From NCBI GenBank assembly GCA_016839865.1, contig JAEOTN010000513.1, forward strand, positions 1 to 7,053: DNA of 7,053 nt, given 5' to 3'. This stretch comes from Promethearchaeota archaeon. GTDB lineage: Archaea; Asgardarchaeota; Lokiarchaeia; Sigynarchaeales; MK-D1. The translations under genes and the position numbers were made by a program. The notes under the pieces were generated by a model that worked only from the letters and a program-made list of their open reading frames with translations, had not been told where the DNA came from and did no database searches. Shown piece after piece: positions 1 to 5,905 of this stretch. Position 1 is the first letter of the stretch. Each line of letters opens with the position of its first letter.

Positions 1-30
1 ATAACTCTCAGATCGTCTTGATTTCGTCAT
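1..30 (-). CDS. Possible start of a fourth operon gene (partial, runs off window)
   Basis: An ATG lies 8 bases downstream of the stop codon of the winged-helix gene on the same strand, and the frame stays open for the ten codons left before the window edge (MTKSRRSESY). The short spacing fits the compact operon upstream. No clear Shine-Dalgarno sequence precedes it, and ten codons are too few to recognise a family, so this may be chance. Confidence 0.25.
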   Translation of the reverse strand, partial: MTKSRRSESY

Positions 31-38
31 TGGTACAA

Positions 39-308
39 TTATTCTTTTTCTAATGTAACTAAAAAACTATGTCCCCTATCAGTAATATGAAATTCATCTT
101 GAGTTTGGAATATAAGCTTCAAACTCGATAGAACGGGTAAACGTCCAAGAATACATTCAGAGGGAACTCCCGAAAGAAGATGAATTGTGGTTTTCGTCGA
201 AGCGCCCCGAGATATAGCTATCAAAATCTGGATTCCCATCTCTCCTAAAATGTACCTATAGCTGGTTAAGTTTTCACCATTTTGTTGATCAGTGTTTGGT
301 TCGGACAT
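39..308 (-). CDS. Small winged helix-turn-helix protein, putative DNA-binding regulator
   Basis: This 89-residue protein is nearly all one winged-helix domain. A long first helix (about 17-34) is followed by a short helix beginning STKT (37-46), a likely recognition helix from about 49 to 64, and a hairpin wing with the pattern DEFHITDRG (71-79). The 'x-I-T-x-x-G' wing is common in archaeal ArsR/MarR/PadR-like regulators, so a transcriptional role is likely, though winged helices can also bind protein. No metal- or ligand-binding residues stand out. The ATG is preceded by AAAGGA at suitable spacing. The gene starts 15 bases after the stop of the 147-aa gene, so it is probably the third cistron of the operon and may regulate it. 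I do not recognise a specific family. Confidence 0.75.
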   Translation of the reverse strand: MSEPNTDQQNGENLTSYRYILGEMGIQILIAISRGASTKTTIHLLSGVPSECILGRLPVLSSLKLIFQTQDEFHITDRGHSFLVTLEKE

Positions 309-323
309 TCAGTTACCATTCCT

Positions 324-767
324 TTATTCCACATTGTATATCTGTACATCTGTTATACTTTCTGCTGATTGGAATCGTTTCTTAACTTCCTCCATAGGAA
401 CCAAAAGTTTATTTTTTTCGATATATGACTCATACAGACAAAACTTTTGTTTAACACACACACCAGATACGAATAAATCATCTGGTAATTTTAATTCTCG
501 AGTAATTTCTCTAATTTCTTCAATGGTTTTAATCGAAAAATCCTCACATTTCAGCTGGATCTTTACTACTTCCTTTCCTTCTAAAGGAAAGATATCAATT
601 TTCAATGCTCGAGGTTTTGGAGAAAACACTACTAATACATGGGACAATGAATCACTAGCTGTCCAAGATTCCTTAAAGAACGAATCAAACATTTTTTTCG
701 GTAGTGTTATGTTTCCAAGTGTGTTTTTACCTACAACCTTACCCCAACTTAATTCCTTTTCAGTCAT
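324..767 (-). CDS. Hypothetical protein: AbrB-like N-terminus plus ACT/ferredoxin-like C-terminus
   Basis: I do not recognise a named family for this 147-residue protein. Residues 8-30 read GKVVGKNTLGNITLPKK, which resembles the G-x-I-x-[IL]-P-K core of AbrB/SpoVT swapped-hairpin DNA-binding domains. Residues 66-147 predict strand-helix-strand-strand-helix-strand: VVKIQLKC, then SIKTIEEIREITRELK, DDLFVSGVCVKQ, KFCLYESYIEK, a helix at 125-134, and ITDVQIYNVE. That is the order of an ACT or other ferredoxin-like fold. If correct, it could be a ligand-responsive regulator. Cysteines at 74, 104 and 110 are not spaced like a metal site. The start is secure: the ATG follows the preceding TAA after a single base, and AAGGA sits inside the end of the upstream gene, so the two are probably translationally coupled. 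The domain assignments are inference from pattern only. Confidence 0.75.
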   Translation of the reverse strand: MTEKELSWGKVVGKNTLGNITLPKKMFDSFFKESWTASDSLSHVLVVFSPKPRALKIDIFPLEGKEVVKIQLKCEDFSIKTIEEIREITRELKLPDDLFVSGVCVKQKFCLYESYIEKNKLLVPMEEVKKRFQSAESITDVQIYNVE

Positions 768-768
768 A

Positions 769-2022
769 TTATTCGTCCTTTGCAGTAGTGCTTTTTTCTT
801 TTGATAGTTTTTTTAATTTTGAAAATACCTCATCACCAAGGTTCCCCAGTTCTTGAGGTTTTGTTTCTTTTTTTGGACTCCTTTTGGTTTTATACGATTG
901 AGCAATAGATGGATGGGTCTTTTTTGATGTAAGTTTTGATAAGTAACTTGGAAATGACGTAGAAAACTGAATATCATCAATTAAAAGAACTAAGGATTCC
1001 CCTTTATATTCAAATTCATCGATGATGTTTTTCTTGCGGAGAATCTCTAAAATCTCCATTAAATTCTTCATGGGTTCACTCTCGATCATACTTAATATTT
1101 GATCCTTAGCTATAGGTCCTGCACGTAACTGTAAAAGTACATTATAAATTTCCGGATTTGCTACCAGATTCACTAATTGCATAGAATCATTAGTAGAAGC
1201 CTTGTATTTATCAAAAAAGTTCTTTACTCGGGCTAAAAATTCATCAATAAGATCTGCTAATTCTGGTTTTTCTTGTATCAAGGGAATTATACAGTCAGGT
1301 GGTGCTCTTTGAACACTCGTTTCTTTTACAAGGAGGACAAAAGTATCATGACCAATAACATTTTGGAAGATAAATTTCTCTGTTTCTAGTTTAGCTAAAA
1401 TTGGTTCTAAATCCAAATTCGGGTATTTTTGAACATGCCATTTTGTTAAATCTTCTTTAGCAACAGGACCATTGGATAAAAATTGGATTATTTCATAAAC
1501 TGATTCCAAGCTTAACAGTTCTGCAATGATTTCTTCTTCAGATTTTTCTCGGGAGAATGAGATGATATTCCAATACAGATCTCGTATCCATAATTTCAGC
1601 ATTTTATTTTTCTCAAGCAAAGATTTTTTTTCATCTTCACTCAGAGAAATATCTGCAGAGGGAGGGCCATCTTCGTAAAATGCCTTGTAAAATTCGTTTG
1701 CATTCTTCAATCGGTTTGCAAATTCAATACAGTGCACTAGAATCTCTTGTTGAATCTGAGTAGGGATAGGATTTGTAAAACATAATGACATTAACAGCAT
1801 CTCTTTTTGCCCACGTGCCCATTTTGAACTCACTTCAAAAAAATAATTAAAAAGATGGAGATTTTCGAACGAATGACTAAAAAATCCTTCTTCAAATTTC
1901 GTATCCATTAGATCGGGTATTTTTTGAAGCTCTTCTGGCTGTAATGAAGCCTCAGGATATTCATAGTATATCGTTGGACCAATTTTCCGATGAAACCAAC
2001 TTAATGTGATCGTGATTGACAT
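769..2022 (-). CDS. Longin-like domain protein with tandem winged-helix modules (NPRL2-like architecture)
   Basis: The N-terminal ~115 residues of this 417-residue soluble protein look like a longin-type α/β domain: a strand, then FHRKIGPTIYYEYPE (10-24), then strands around 58-65 and 74-82 and a long helix (87-115). The F-H-x-x-[IL]-G-P-x-I-x-Y-x-x-P-E pattern resembles, as I remember it, the start of human NPRL2. After a helical linker come two related modules, about 171-235 and 288-350. Each has a helix, 'GP[VI]AK[ED]', a helical pair and a hydrophobic wing ending VLL[VI]. They look like duplicated winged helices. The tail (365-417) is Lys/Ser-rich and probably disordered. There is no signal peptide or membrane segment. 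The ATG follows a TATA box by about 45 bp. As lead gene it is co-transcribed with two putative regulators. A small-GTPase-regulatory or scaffold role is inferred; a transcriptional role is the alternative. Confidence 0.85.
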   Translation of the reverse strand: MSITITLSWFHRKIGPTIYYEYPEASLQPEELQKIPDLMDTKFEEGFFSHSFENLHLFNYFFEVSSKWARGQKEMLLMSLCFTNPIPTQIQQEILVHCIEFANRLKNANEFYKAFYEDGPPSADISLSEDEKKSLLEKNKMLKLWIRDLYWNIISFSREKSEEEIIAELLSLESVYEIIQFLSNGPVAKEDLTKWHVQKYPNLDLEPILAKLETEKFIFQNVIGHDTFVLLVKETSVQRAPPDCIIPLIQEKPELADLIDEFLARVKNFFDKYKASTNDSMQLVNLVANPEIYNVLLQLRAGPIAKDQILSMIESEPMKNLMEILEILRKKNIIDEFEYKGESLVLLIDDIQFSTSFPSYLSKLTSKKTHPSIAQSYKTKRSPKKETKPQELGNLGDEVFSKLKKLSKEKSTTAKDE

Positions 2023-2065
2023 TGTATTTCTTTATGTACTTCTGTAATTTGGATAAGTAAATTCC

Positions 2066-2076
2066 TATATATAAAA
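2066..2076. promoter_or_regulatory. Near-symmetric TATA box serving divergent genes
   Basis: TATATATAAAA lies in the 106-bp gap between the longin/winged-helix operon and the HAD gene. Read on the minus strand it is TTTTATATATA, also a good archaeal TATA element. Using the usual ~26-bp offset, transcription would start near 2044 for the minus operon (about 20-nt leader) and near 2097 for the plus gene (about 30-nt leader). It is the only strong TATA match in the gap. Purine-rich BRE elements are not obvious on either side. Confidence 0.6.
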
Positions 2077-2090
2077 TAACGATCTGAATA

Positions 2091-2110
2091 TTATTAGACT
2101 CTCCTAATAA
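2091..2110. promoter_or_regulatory. Perfect 7-bp inverted repeat, candidate operator
   Basis: TTATTAG, a 6-base spacer and CTAATAA form a perfect inverted repeat. It overlaps the predicted plus-strand transcription start and lies about 20 bp from the shared TATA box. A symmetric site at this position is typical of a dimeric repressor operator, and the neighbouring operon encodes a small winged-helix protein. It is AT-rich, so chance occurrence cannot be excluded. Confidence 0.4.
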
Positions 2111-2128
2111 CACATGCAGTGAAAACAA

Positions 2129-2872
2129 GTGAATCAGATCCAACTCATAGGTTTCGATTTAGATGATACCTTATATGATGCTACTATTTTAGCTGAGGAA
2201 GCTAGATTAGGAGGATTGAAGAAAATTCGAGAATATGGGCTCGAATTCAAATTATCCGAGGGCTTTGAGTTACTTCAAGACATAGTAAAAAAATATGGAA
2301 GTAATTATCCCTATCATTTCAATATTTTCCTGGAACGAATAAAAGAAAATCCTCAGTTATATGATTTGGATAAATTCGAATTCAGTATTCCAAAATACGT
2401 CGCTGCGGGAGTGATGGGATATCATGAGGTGAAAGTTAACAAGATTGAACCGTTTCCTGAAGTCTCTGATGTCTTAACACGACTAAAAGAACAGAAATTT
2501 ATCCTCATATTGATTAGTGATGGACTTGCAGTGAAACAATATGAGAAATTAATGAGGTTGGGAATACTCCATTTTTTTGATAATATCTTCATCTCAGAAG
2601 AAGTAGGATGGGAAAAACCAAATCCAAAATTCTATCAGAATTGTTTGGACCAGCTAAATATCCATGGATCTAATGCAATTTATATAGGAGATCGAATGGA
2701 AAATGATATTTCTCCAGCAAAGGATGTAGGGATGCATACAATTCTTATTCATCGAGGTGGGAAACACGATCCTAATCTTACTGATGTCGATCATATTTTA
2801 AAATCAATTATCCCTGATCATGAAATAGATGATTTAACTCAATTATTTCGAATATTAGAATCATATCGTTGA
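2129..2872 (+). CDS. HAD superfamily phosphatase (subfamily IA)
   Basis: This 247-residue cytosolic protein carries all four haloacid dehalogenase motifs. Motif I is FDLDDTLYD, with nucleophile Asp10 and acid/base Asp12. Motif II is ISDG with Ser130, motif III is Lys163 in WEKPNP, and motif IV is YIGDRMENDI with Asp188 and Asp193. The helical insert between motif I and motif II (about 18-100) is a C1-type cap, as in subfamily IA enzymes. These hydrolyse small phosphomonoesters with Mg2+; the substrate cannot be read from sequence, but nucleotide or sugar/glycerol phosphates are usual for archaeal relatives. The start is GTG: an upstream in-frame ATG at 2114 runs into TGA at once, and no later methionine precedes motif I. 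A weak GTGA Shine-Dalgarno match lies 7 bases before it. It is the first plus-strand gene from the divergent promoter; a 53-bp gap separates it from the parvulin gene. Confidence 0.92.
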   Translation: MNQIQLIGFDLDDTLYDATILAEEARLGGLKKIREYGLEFKLSEGFELLQDIVKKYGSNYPYHFNIFLERIKENPQLYDLDKFEFSIPKYVAAGVMGYHEVKVNKIEPFPEVSDVLTRLKEQKFILILISDGLAVKQYEKLMRLGILHFFDNIFISEEVGWEKPNPKFYQNCLDQLNIHGSNAIYIGDRMENDISPAKDVGMHTILIHRGGKHDPNLTDVDHILKSIIPDHEIDDLTQLFRILESYR

Positions 2873-2925
2873 AATTCGCAGATTTTAAAGTGGTTTGCAT
2901 ATTAATACACACGAAGTGATACATT

Positions 2926-3219
2926 ATGGGAAAACCAAAAGCATCAGGCGGTAAAATGCGAGCTAGTCATATTCTAGTACCGAAACATGGTCAACTTTTG
3001 AAAATTATTGATAAACTGGATGCAGGGCAGAAGTTTACAGACCTTGCTCGACAATTTTCTGAATGTCCATCCAAGAAAAAGGGAGGAGATTTAGGATTTT
3101 TTACTAGGGGTAAAATGGTACCAGAATTTGAAAAAGCAGTTCTGAGTCTTAAAGTTGGAGATGTTTCGGAACCAGTAAAAACTCAATTTGGTTGGCATTT
3201 AATAAAAAGAACGGGATAA
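2926..3219 (+). CDS. Parvulin-type peptidyl-prolyl cis-trans isomerase
   Basis: This 97-residue protein is a complete single-domain parvulin (rotamase/PpiC), similar in size to other archaeal parvulins. It would catalyse cis-trans isomerisation of X-Pro bonds in the cytosol, since there is no signal peptide or anchor. Visible motifs are ASHILV (13-18), FSECPSKKKGGDLGFFTRGKM (44-64), EFEKAV (67-72) and FGWHLIK (88-94). By alignment with human Pin1, His15, Cys47, Met64, Phe68 and His91 occupy the positions of His59, Cys113, Met130, Phe134 and His157, so the active site appears intact. There is no WW domain, and the arginine-rich phosphate-binding loop of Pin1 is not evident, so phospho-specificity is unlikely. 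A GTGAT Shine-Dalgarno-like element ends 5 bases before the ATG. The nitrilase-family gene follows after 10 bp, suggesting co-transcription. Confidence 0.95.
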   Translation: MGKPKASGGKMRASHILVPKHGQLLKIIDKLDAGQKFTDLARQFSECPSKKKGGDLGFFTRGKMVPEFEKAVLSLKVGDVSEPVKTQFGWHLIKRTG

Positions 3220-3229
3220 GTGCATATAT

Positions 3230-4051
3230 ATGGCTAAATCCGTAATTGTGTGCCTCATACAACCTGAGATTGTGGAATCACACAGAGAAATGGATTCAAA
3301 AATAATTGATCTAGTAGCCAGAGCTGCCACGAAAAAGCCAGATATTATTATGTTACCAGAGCGTTGGCGCTCAGTACCCCCAAAAGAAGAGTTCCTTGAT
3401 GCAATTGAGGAGGAGCGTGGTCATAGTTACCAACTCTTAAAGGATTTAGCTAAGAAAAGTAATACGTACATCCTCACTGGGGGGATTTGGGAGAAGAGAA
3501 AATCTGACTTTTATATAACTTCATATGTATTCGATGGAGAAGGAAATGAACTAGGGAGACAGGATAAAATCCATCTGTATAATTACGAACCTACAGTATT
3601 TACTCCGGGCTCAGAATTGCAGGTTTTTACTCATCAAGGCGTTAACACCAAGTTTACTGTGTTAATTTGTTTTGATATAGCATTTTTTGAAACTCCTCGA
3701 TTAGCTGTGGAGAACGGTGCTGAATTATTACTTAGCCCTACATTAATCCGCAAGGAAGGTCTTTACAATTGGAGCATCTACCTTCAAGCAAGGGCATTGG
3801 AAAATCGAGTACCGGTAGCAGCATGCAATCCTGTTGGTTCAATTTTTGGGAATAAATATTTGGGTAAATCAAAGATTATTTCGTTTAAACGAGGGCATCA
3901 TTCACCTTCTGTTTTAAAAATTCGAGAATGTAAAGAAAACTCATCAGATATCCTCGTAGAAACCGTCAACGTTTCTTTCCCTAACAGATTAAGAAAAGTA
4001 AGGTTAAGCGAAAAACGGGATAATATTTCAATACGTGTAAGAAAGAGTTAA
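3230..4051 (+). CDS. Nitrilase-superfamily carbon-nitrogen hydrolase (predicted amidohydrolase)
   Basis: This 273-residue protein has the nitrilase-superfamily Glu-Lys-Cys triad: Glu44 in MLPERW, Lys113 in QDKIHLYNYE and Cys147 in VLICFDIAFFE. The conserved second glutamate, Glu120, and the F-x-P-G signature (124-127) are also present. Residues 166-200 contain LLLSPTL and QARALENRVPVAACN, typical of the αββα core around the dimer interface. Length fits single-domain members such as Nit1/Nit2 ω-amidases, carbamoylases and aliphatic amidases. It should hydrolyse a non-peptide C-N bond of a small amide; the exact substrate is not visible. The ATG lies 10 bp after the parvulin stop, so the two probably share a transcript, although no functional link is known. 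The tail is basic. The tnpB element begins about 10 bp beyond its stop codon, close enough to have affected its terminator but not its coding sequence. Confidence 0.92.
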   Translation: MAKSVIVCLIQPEIVESHREMDSKIIDLVARAATKKPDIIMLPERWRSVPPKEEFLDAIEEERGHSYQLLKDLAKKSNTYILTGGIWEKRKSDFYITSYVFDGEGNELGRQDKIHLYNYEPTVFTPGSELQVFTHQGVNTKFTVLICFDIAFFETPRLAVENGAELLLSPTLIRKEGLYNWSIYLQARALENRVPVAACNPVGSIFGNKYLGKSKIISFKRGHHSPSVLKIRECKENSSDILVETVNVSFPNRLRKVRLSEKRDNISIRVRKS

Positions 4052-4060
4052 TGCAGTATT

Positions 4061-4200
4061 CTTGAACTACTCAGCCTAAAGACTTGGGATTCGGAGGTTG
4101 AATTCAATTACACTTTCAACACTACTGGGCGGTTCAAGCGCCCTCTATCCCCTATCCAAACGGACTTAGAGACTCCTTGTTTCAGAATGTTGTTACTCGC
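4061..4200 (-). ncRNA. Candidate ωRNA region at the tnpB 3' end
   Basis: In characterised IS200/IS605 elements the guide RNA of TnpB covers the last part of tnpB and the non-coding right end, with the guide copied from flanking DNA. The same arrangement is available here: the last codons of tnpB, a 10-bp palindrome TTGAATTCAA (4098-4107), a weak hairpin with TTTA loop, and the TTCAAG right-end motif. The 5' limit given is arbitrary. The hairpin stem has two mismatches, in keeping with a decaying element. Confidence 0.3.
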
Positions 4201-5295
4201 ATTGACATCAGCATTTAACACCGATCCACAGTCGGAACAGACATATAATCCCCGATATTTGCGATTCTTCTTGTTCACAATTCCACATACCGAACATGTT
4301 TGCGATGTGTAGGCTTCGGGGATTCTCCTCACTGCAATACCGACCATCTCACCTTTATATTCCAATTGTTGAATGAACTTTAAAAAAGGAATCTAAACAA
4401 AAGTTTGATTAGTTTTTTTGCCGAGATTGATGTTTTGCTTCCATCTTTCATTATATCCCACAATTATTATCCCAATATTATTTGCAATGCAATGATTGAT
4501 AATTTTGCGGGAGGTTTTATGAAAAAAATCCCGGACCTTATTGTTGCGTTTTCGATGAATTTTTAATATACGATTTGTAATGTCTCGGTGATTACATTTC
4601 TTTGCCAAAGATTTGTATTTGGAAAGTTCTTTGTTATAGAATTGATTCACCGACTTGAGAACACCGCCTTTGATAATCAACGGAGTGCCTCCGCAGGTAT
4701 CTGACGTAGTTACGATGTTTGTCAAGCCTAAATCAACCCCTAACACGTTCATTTTGTTCAAATTCATTTCAATAGGGTCATAATGATAAAGAAGTTCGAT
4801 ATTATAGCAATCCCCGAAAGGTACAATACGTACCCCTTTTATATGGGCGAGATTGGTTTTGATCTTTGGAAATCCTAAGTTTTCTAATTTACGGGTGAGA
4901 AGAACATGCCCTTTTTTTACCCGTATTTGCAATGACGTAAATTAAACGATATTTTTTCCTTGTTTCGGTTTATAATGGGGTAACTTCGGACGTCCTAAAA
5001 ACTTAGATGGAGTAGACTTCCATGTTTTAATCGCATGAAAAAAACTTTTAAAATTCTGATCCACTTGCTTAAGGACTTGTTGGGGAGGGTGTGCACCAGA
5101 ACTATCTTTTAATTTTTGAAAAGCTTCATGAGATTTCAGTAAATGCCATAGTTCGCTGTAGCGTATCCAGTGGCGATCTGTGAAGAAACGTTGTCTTACG
5201 ATATAGGTAGCAACATTAAACAAATTCTTTGACCGCATTGTGAGATCCTTTAAGAGGTTCGAGGGCTTCAGTTGAATTTGTCGTACCAGTTGCAT
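4108..5295 (-). pseudogene. tnpB: tnpB, RNA-guided nuclease of IS200/IS605 family, interrupted by two in-frame stops
   Basis: Reading one frame from the ATG at 5295 to the TAA at 4110-4108 gives a full-length TnpB of 395 codons, broken by TAA at 4944-4942 (codon 118) and TAG at 4395-4393 (codon 301). There is no frameshift. Catalytic features survive: RuvC Asp188 in VLGVDLGLTN, Glu283 in VGYNERWKQNINLG, and Asp363 in LNADVNASNNI. A zinc ribbon has Cys334, Cys337, Cys353 and Cys356 (CSVC...CSDC). The residues around the second stop (QTFV-stop-IPF) match a place where family members usually have FVQIPF, so CAG-to-TAG is the likely change. An ATATTTAAAA box at 5321-5330 lies about 30 bp before the ATG, suggesting leaderless transcription. 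Intact TnpB is an ωRNA-guided DNA endonuclease aiding element retention; this copy is probably inactive unless stops are suppressed. Confidence 0.92.
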
Positions 5296-5320
5296 TCTAT
5301 AATTTTCTATTGGTTTAAGT

Positions 5321-5330
5321 TTTTAAATAT
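5321..5330 (-). promoter_or_regulatory. TATA-like promoter of tnpB
   Basis: On the minus strand this reads ATATTTAAAA, centred about 30 bp before the tnpB ATG at 5295. At the usual archaeal offset, transcription would begin at or just before the start codon, giving a leaderless message. No Shine-Dalgarno sequence is seen ahead of the ATG, which agrees with this. Confidence 0.45.
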
Positions 5331-5345
5331 GGAGAGGGGAATAGA

Positions 5346-5383
5346 GTATTAATACGAAATTCATCTCCCCCATAAAAGGGAGA
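5346..5383. repeat. Palindrome and hairpin in the tnpB-pyrI intergenic region
   Basis: The 160-bp gap 5296-5455 holds a 10-bp perfect palindrome GTATTAATAC (5346-5355) and a 6-bp stem (TCTCCC at 5364-5369 and GGGAGA at 5378-5383, 8-base loop). On the plus strand the stem is followed by ATTTTCTTT. The stem may be the left-end hairpin of the tnpB element. The rest of the gap (5384-5455) should carry the pyrI promoter, but only weak TATA-like stretches (near 5411-5420 and 5429-5436) are visible. Confidence 0.4.
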
Positions 5384-5455
5384 ATTTTCTTTCGATTTTA
5401 GGATAACAAAACATAAAAACAAATCCGTGTTTATACGAGTAGGAATGATTCGTGC

Positions 5456-5905
5456 ATGGCGGAATTAACTTTACGAATAGAGAAAATTAAACAAGGCACG
5501 GTAATTGATCATATAGAACCCGGAAAAGCAATTCGGGTTTTAAATATACTAGGACTAGATGGTAAAGATGGAAGATTGATTACTGTAGCTATCAATGTAA
5601 CCTCAAAAAAATTAGGAGGAAAAAAGGACATCATCAAAGTGGATAATGTCTTTTTAGATAATGAGCAACTGAACCAAATATCTCTAATCTCTCCCAAATG
5701 TGCAATTTCTTATATCGAGAACTTCAAGGTATCAAAAAAATTCATCTTAAATTTACCCGAGACATTTATTGGATTATTCCCTTGCGCAAATGAAAATTGC
5801 ATTTCAAATGTAGCACGTGAACCAATGAAATCGGAGTTTAAGGTTATATCAGAGAAACCAGTCAAATTGCAATGCAATTATTGTTCCCGAATACTGCGAT
5901 TCTAA
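5456..5905 (+). CDS. pyrI: Aspartate carbamoyltransferase regulatory chain
   Basis: This 149-residue protein is a full-length PyrI. It associates with the PyrB catalytic chain in the cytosolic ATCase holoenzyme, which makes carbamoyl-aspartate in pyrimidine synthesis, and conveys nucleotide feedback control. The N-terminal allosteric domain (1-100) has GTVIDHI with Asp18 and His19, and KKDIIKVDN with Lys61, matching nucleotide-contacting residues of the E. coli chain. The E. coli Tyr89 position appears to be Phe90, followed by Lys94/Lys95. The C-terminal zinc domain has Cys110, Cys115, Cys140 and Cys143 (C-x4-C and C-x2-C). The ATG is preceded by AGGA at 5441-5444. Usually pyrI follows pyrB directly; here it stands alone, with the tnpB element upstream and a convergent gene overlapping its last 4 bases. 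pyrB must lie elsewhere. Confidence 0.96.
   Translation: MAELTLRIEKIKQGTVIDHIEPGKAIRVLNILGLDGKDGRLITVAINVTSKKLGGKKDIIKVDNVFLDNEQLNQISLISPKCAISYIENFKVSKKFILNLPETFIGLFPCANENCISNVAREPMKSEFKVISEKPVKLQCNYCSRILRF

Larger units (their letters stand above)
4061..5385 (-). mobile_element. tnpB-only IS200/IS605-family element (IS1341 type), decayed, approximate ends
   Basis: The element holds one tnpB pseudogene and no tnpA. On its coding strand the right end is suggested by a degenerate hairpin (about CAAGTC-TTTA-GGCTGAG) followed by TAGTTCAAG at 4061-4069, the type of TCAA-containing right end seen in this family. A possible left-end hairpin (TCTCCC and GGGAGA, with an 8-base loop) lies at 5364-5383, about 70 bp before the tnpB start. 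Family members move as single strands and leave no target duplications or terminal inverted repeats, so the ends cannot be confirmed from one copy. The insertion sits between the nitrilase-family gene and pyrI. Movement would require TnpA supplied from elsewhere. Confidence 0.6.

Noticed and set aside
292..804. Long plus-strand reading frame opposite the 147-aa and 89-aa genes
   Set aside because: It is rich in Ser/Phe runs with no domain pattern, lies antisense to two genes with good Shine-Dalgarno sequences and operon spacing, and is best explained as a shadow frame.
1961..2143. Minus-strand 60-codon frame across the divergent promoter
   Set aside because: It overlaps the start of the 417-aa gene in another frame and runs through the TATA box and the start of the HAD gene; no protein-like pattern.
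4393..4395. Pyrrolysine or general TAG readthrough in tnpB
   Set aside because: The other interruption is TAA, and TAG appears to be a normal stop for the 175-aa longin gene at 5902; simple nonsense mutation explains both better.
4108..5295. Frameshifts or three separate genes in the tnpB region
   Set aside because: Codon counting shows all three pieces are in one frame, separated only by one TAA and one TAG; the joined sequence is a normal-length TnpB.
5364..5390. Hairpin followed by a T-rich stretch as an intrinsic terminator
   Set aside because: No plus-strand gene ends nearby upstream (the nearest ends at 4051), and the stem is only 6 bp; a left-end structure of the element is more likely.
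5509..5697. Minus-strand frame inside pyrI
   Set aside because: It lies wholly antisense to a well-recognised gene and shows no domain or start signal.
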